From contig JAUVDU010000078.1 in NCBI GenBank assembly GCA_030595135.1, positions 1-7,049 of the forward strand: DNA of 7,049 bases, read 5' to 3'. The notes below the pieces were generated by a model, which saw only the letters and a list, made by a program, of their open reading frames with translations, ran no database searches and had not been told where the DNA came from. This DNA comes from Deltaproteobacteria bacterium (GTDB lineage: Bacteria > Desulfobacterota > Anaeroferrophillalia > Anaeroferrophillales > Tharpellaceae). A program made the position numbers and the translations under genes. Each line of letters opens with the position of its first letter. Position 1 is the first letter of the stretch. Of this stretch, positions 6,405-7,049 are shown piece by piece.

Positions 6405-7049
6405 TTATCCGGAAGTTGACGGATTTTTCTCGTAAATATTCGGCTTCCGCCTCTCTTTTAAAGCCATCAGCAGATCCCACTCCAGGGGAACAATAAAGAG
6501 GGTAAGAAAGGTCGCTGTGCAGAGGCCGGTGACAAAAGTTGAGGCCATAGTGCCCCAGACCAATGAGTAGTAGGGAAAACCGATCGCCATCGGCAAGAGG
6601 CCCAAAGTGGTTGTTAATGTGGTCAGGAGGATCGGCCGCAGACGAATTCTGATCCCTTCACGGATTGCGGCTCTCCGGTCACCGAGCCGCAGGTAGGCAC
6701 GATTGATAAAATCGATAAGCACTAGAGAGTCATTAACGACAACCCCGGTAACCCCGATAACCGCGATAAAGCTGTTGACTGTAAAGAGCCCTTGAGTTAA
6801 AAATTTACCAAAAACGACGCCGATCAGGGCAAATCCGACGGCAGAGAGAATGATAAAAGGTTGCAGATAGGATTGAAACTGGAGGGCCAGAATCATATAG
6901 ATGGCTAAAAGCGCAATAATAAAGGCGTAAGCCAGGGAGGTGTAGGAGCGCTTGGTACTCTCGAACTCACCGGCGAAATCGACCTCGGCTCCGGGATAAT
7001 TAGAGACAATGGTCTGATAGTAAGTTTTAACAATCTGCACCACGGCCGG
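6405..7049 (-). CDS. RND efflux transporter, C-terminal part (5' end beyond window)
   Basis: The frame is open to the right edge, so the gene continues outside; the apparent GTG at 7043 is internal. About 214 residues are visible of a protein that usually exceeds 1000. Numbering from 7043, helices corresponding to TM8-TM12 of AcrB-like proteins lie near 38-57, 62-82, 91-113, 137-156 and 160-187. The TM10 motif GVTGVVVNDSLVLIDFINR (98-116) and the loop IRIRLRPILLTTLTTTLGLLP are typical of the HAE1/AcrB-MdtC superfamily. At the position of the AcrB TM10 lysine there is asparagine (N104), as in many non-AcrB members. The protein would be an inner-membrane, proton-driven pump working with a periplasmic adaptor and an outer-membrane channel that are not in view. 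The substrate cannot be told. The heme kinase follows 41 bases downstream on the same strand, suggesting one operon. Confidence 0.92.
   Translation of the reverse strand, partial: PAVVQIVKTYYQTIVSNYPGAEVDFAGEFESTKRSYTSLAYAFIIALLAIYMILALQFQSYLQPFIILSAVGFALIGVVFGKFLTQGLFTVNSFIAVIGVTGVVVNDSLVLIDFINRAYLRLGDRRAAIREGIRIRLRPILLTTLTTTLGLLPMAIGFPYYSLVWGTMASTFVTGLCTATFLTLFIVPLEWDLLMALKERRKPNIYEKNPSTSG

Noticed and set aside
1..7049. CRISPR arrays, tRNA or rRNA genes, insertion sequences
   Set aside because: No regularly spaced direct repeats, cloverleaf-like sequences, rRNA segments or transposase-like frames were seen on either strand.

Overview
The window looks like chromosomal DNA of a free-living Gram-negative bacterium. 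The best guess is a sulfate- or metal-reducing deltaproteobacterium (Desulfobacterota). The grounds are a large periplasmic-sensing hybrid histidine kinase, a kinase with a covalent c-type heme motif (CxxCH) in a DUF3365/Tll0287-like sensor domain, an RND (HAE1-type) efflux pump and moderate base composition. This placement is inference from gene style; no rRNA or other marker gene is present.

Layout, left to right. Positions 1-213 are mostly non-coding; a minus-strand gene may begin at 25 and run off the left edge. Positions 214-3303 (minus) encode a 1029-residue hybrid sensor kinase: signal/anchor, THI5/NMT1-like periplasmic binding domain, membrane helix, two PAS domains, HisKA, HATPase and a C-terminal receiver. 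Positions 3304-3529 form a divergent intergenic region with nested inverted repeats. Its outer arms, 12 bp each, lie at 3340-3351 and 3494-3505, and a plausible sigma70-type promoter faces right. Positions 3530-4852 (plus) encode an AAA ATPase of the ATP-binding/DUF4143 type with a nuclease-like C-terminal motif. A 60-base gap separates it from the convergent genes on the right.

Positions 4913-6363 (minus) hold one heme-sensor histidine kinase split into two overlapping frames. The most likely junction is a run of seven T (minus strand) at 5683-5689, which forms a T TTT TTT heptamer in the right phase for a -1 shift. Positions 6405-7049 (minus) are the C-terminal part of an RND transporter whose start lies beyond the right edge. 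It is 41 bases upstream of the heme kinase and probably co-transcribed with it.

How the parts may work together: the RND pump and the heme kinase look like one transcription unit, suggesting redox- or ligand-linked control or simple co-expression. The hybrid kinase and the ATPase are divergent and share the repeat-bearing control region, but nothing shows a common function. No separate response regulator is visible in the window. The points most worth a second look are the frameshift tract in the heme kinase, the nested inverted repeats between the divergent genes, and the altered ATP-binding boxes of both kinases.
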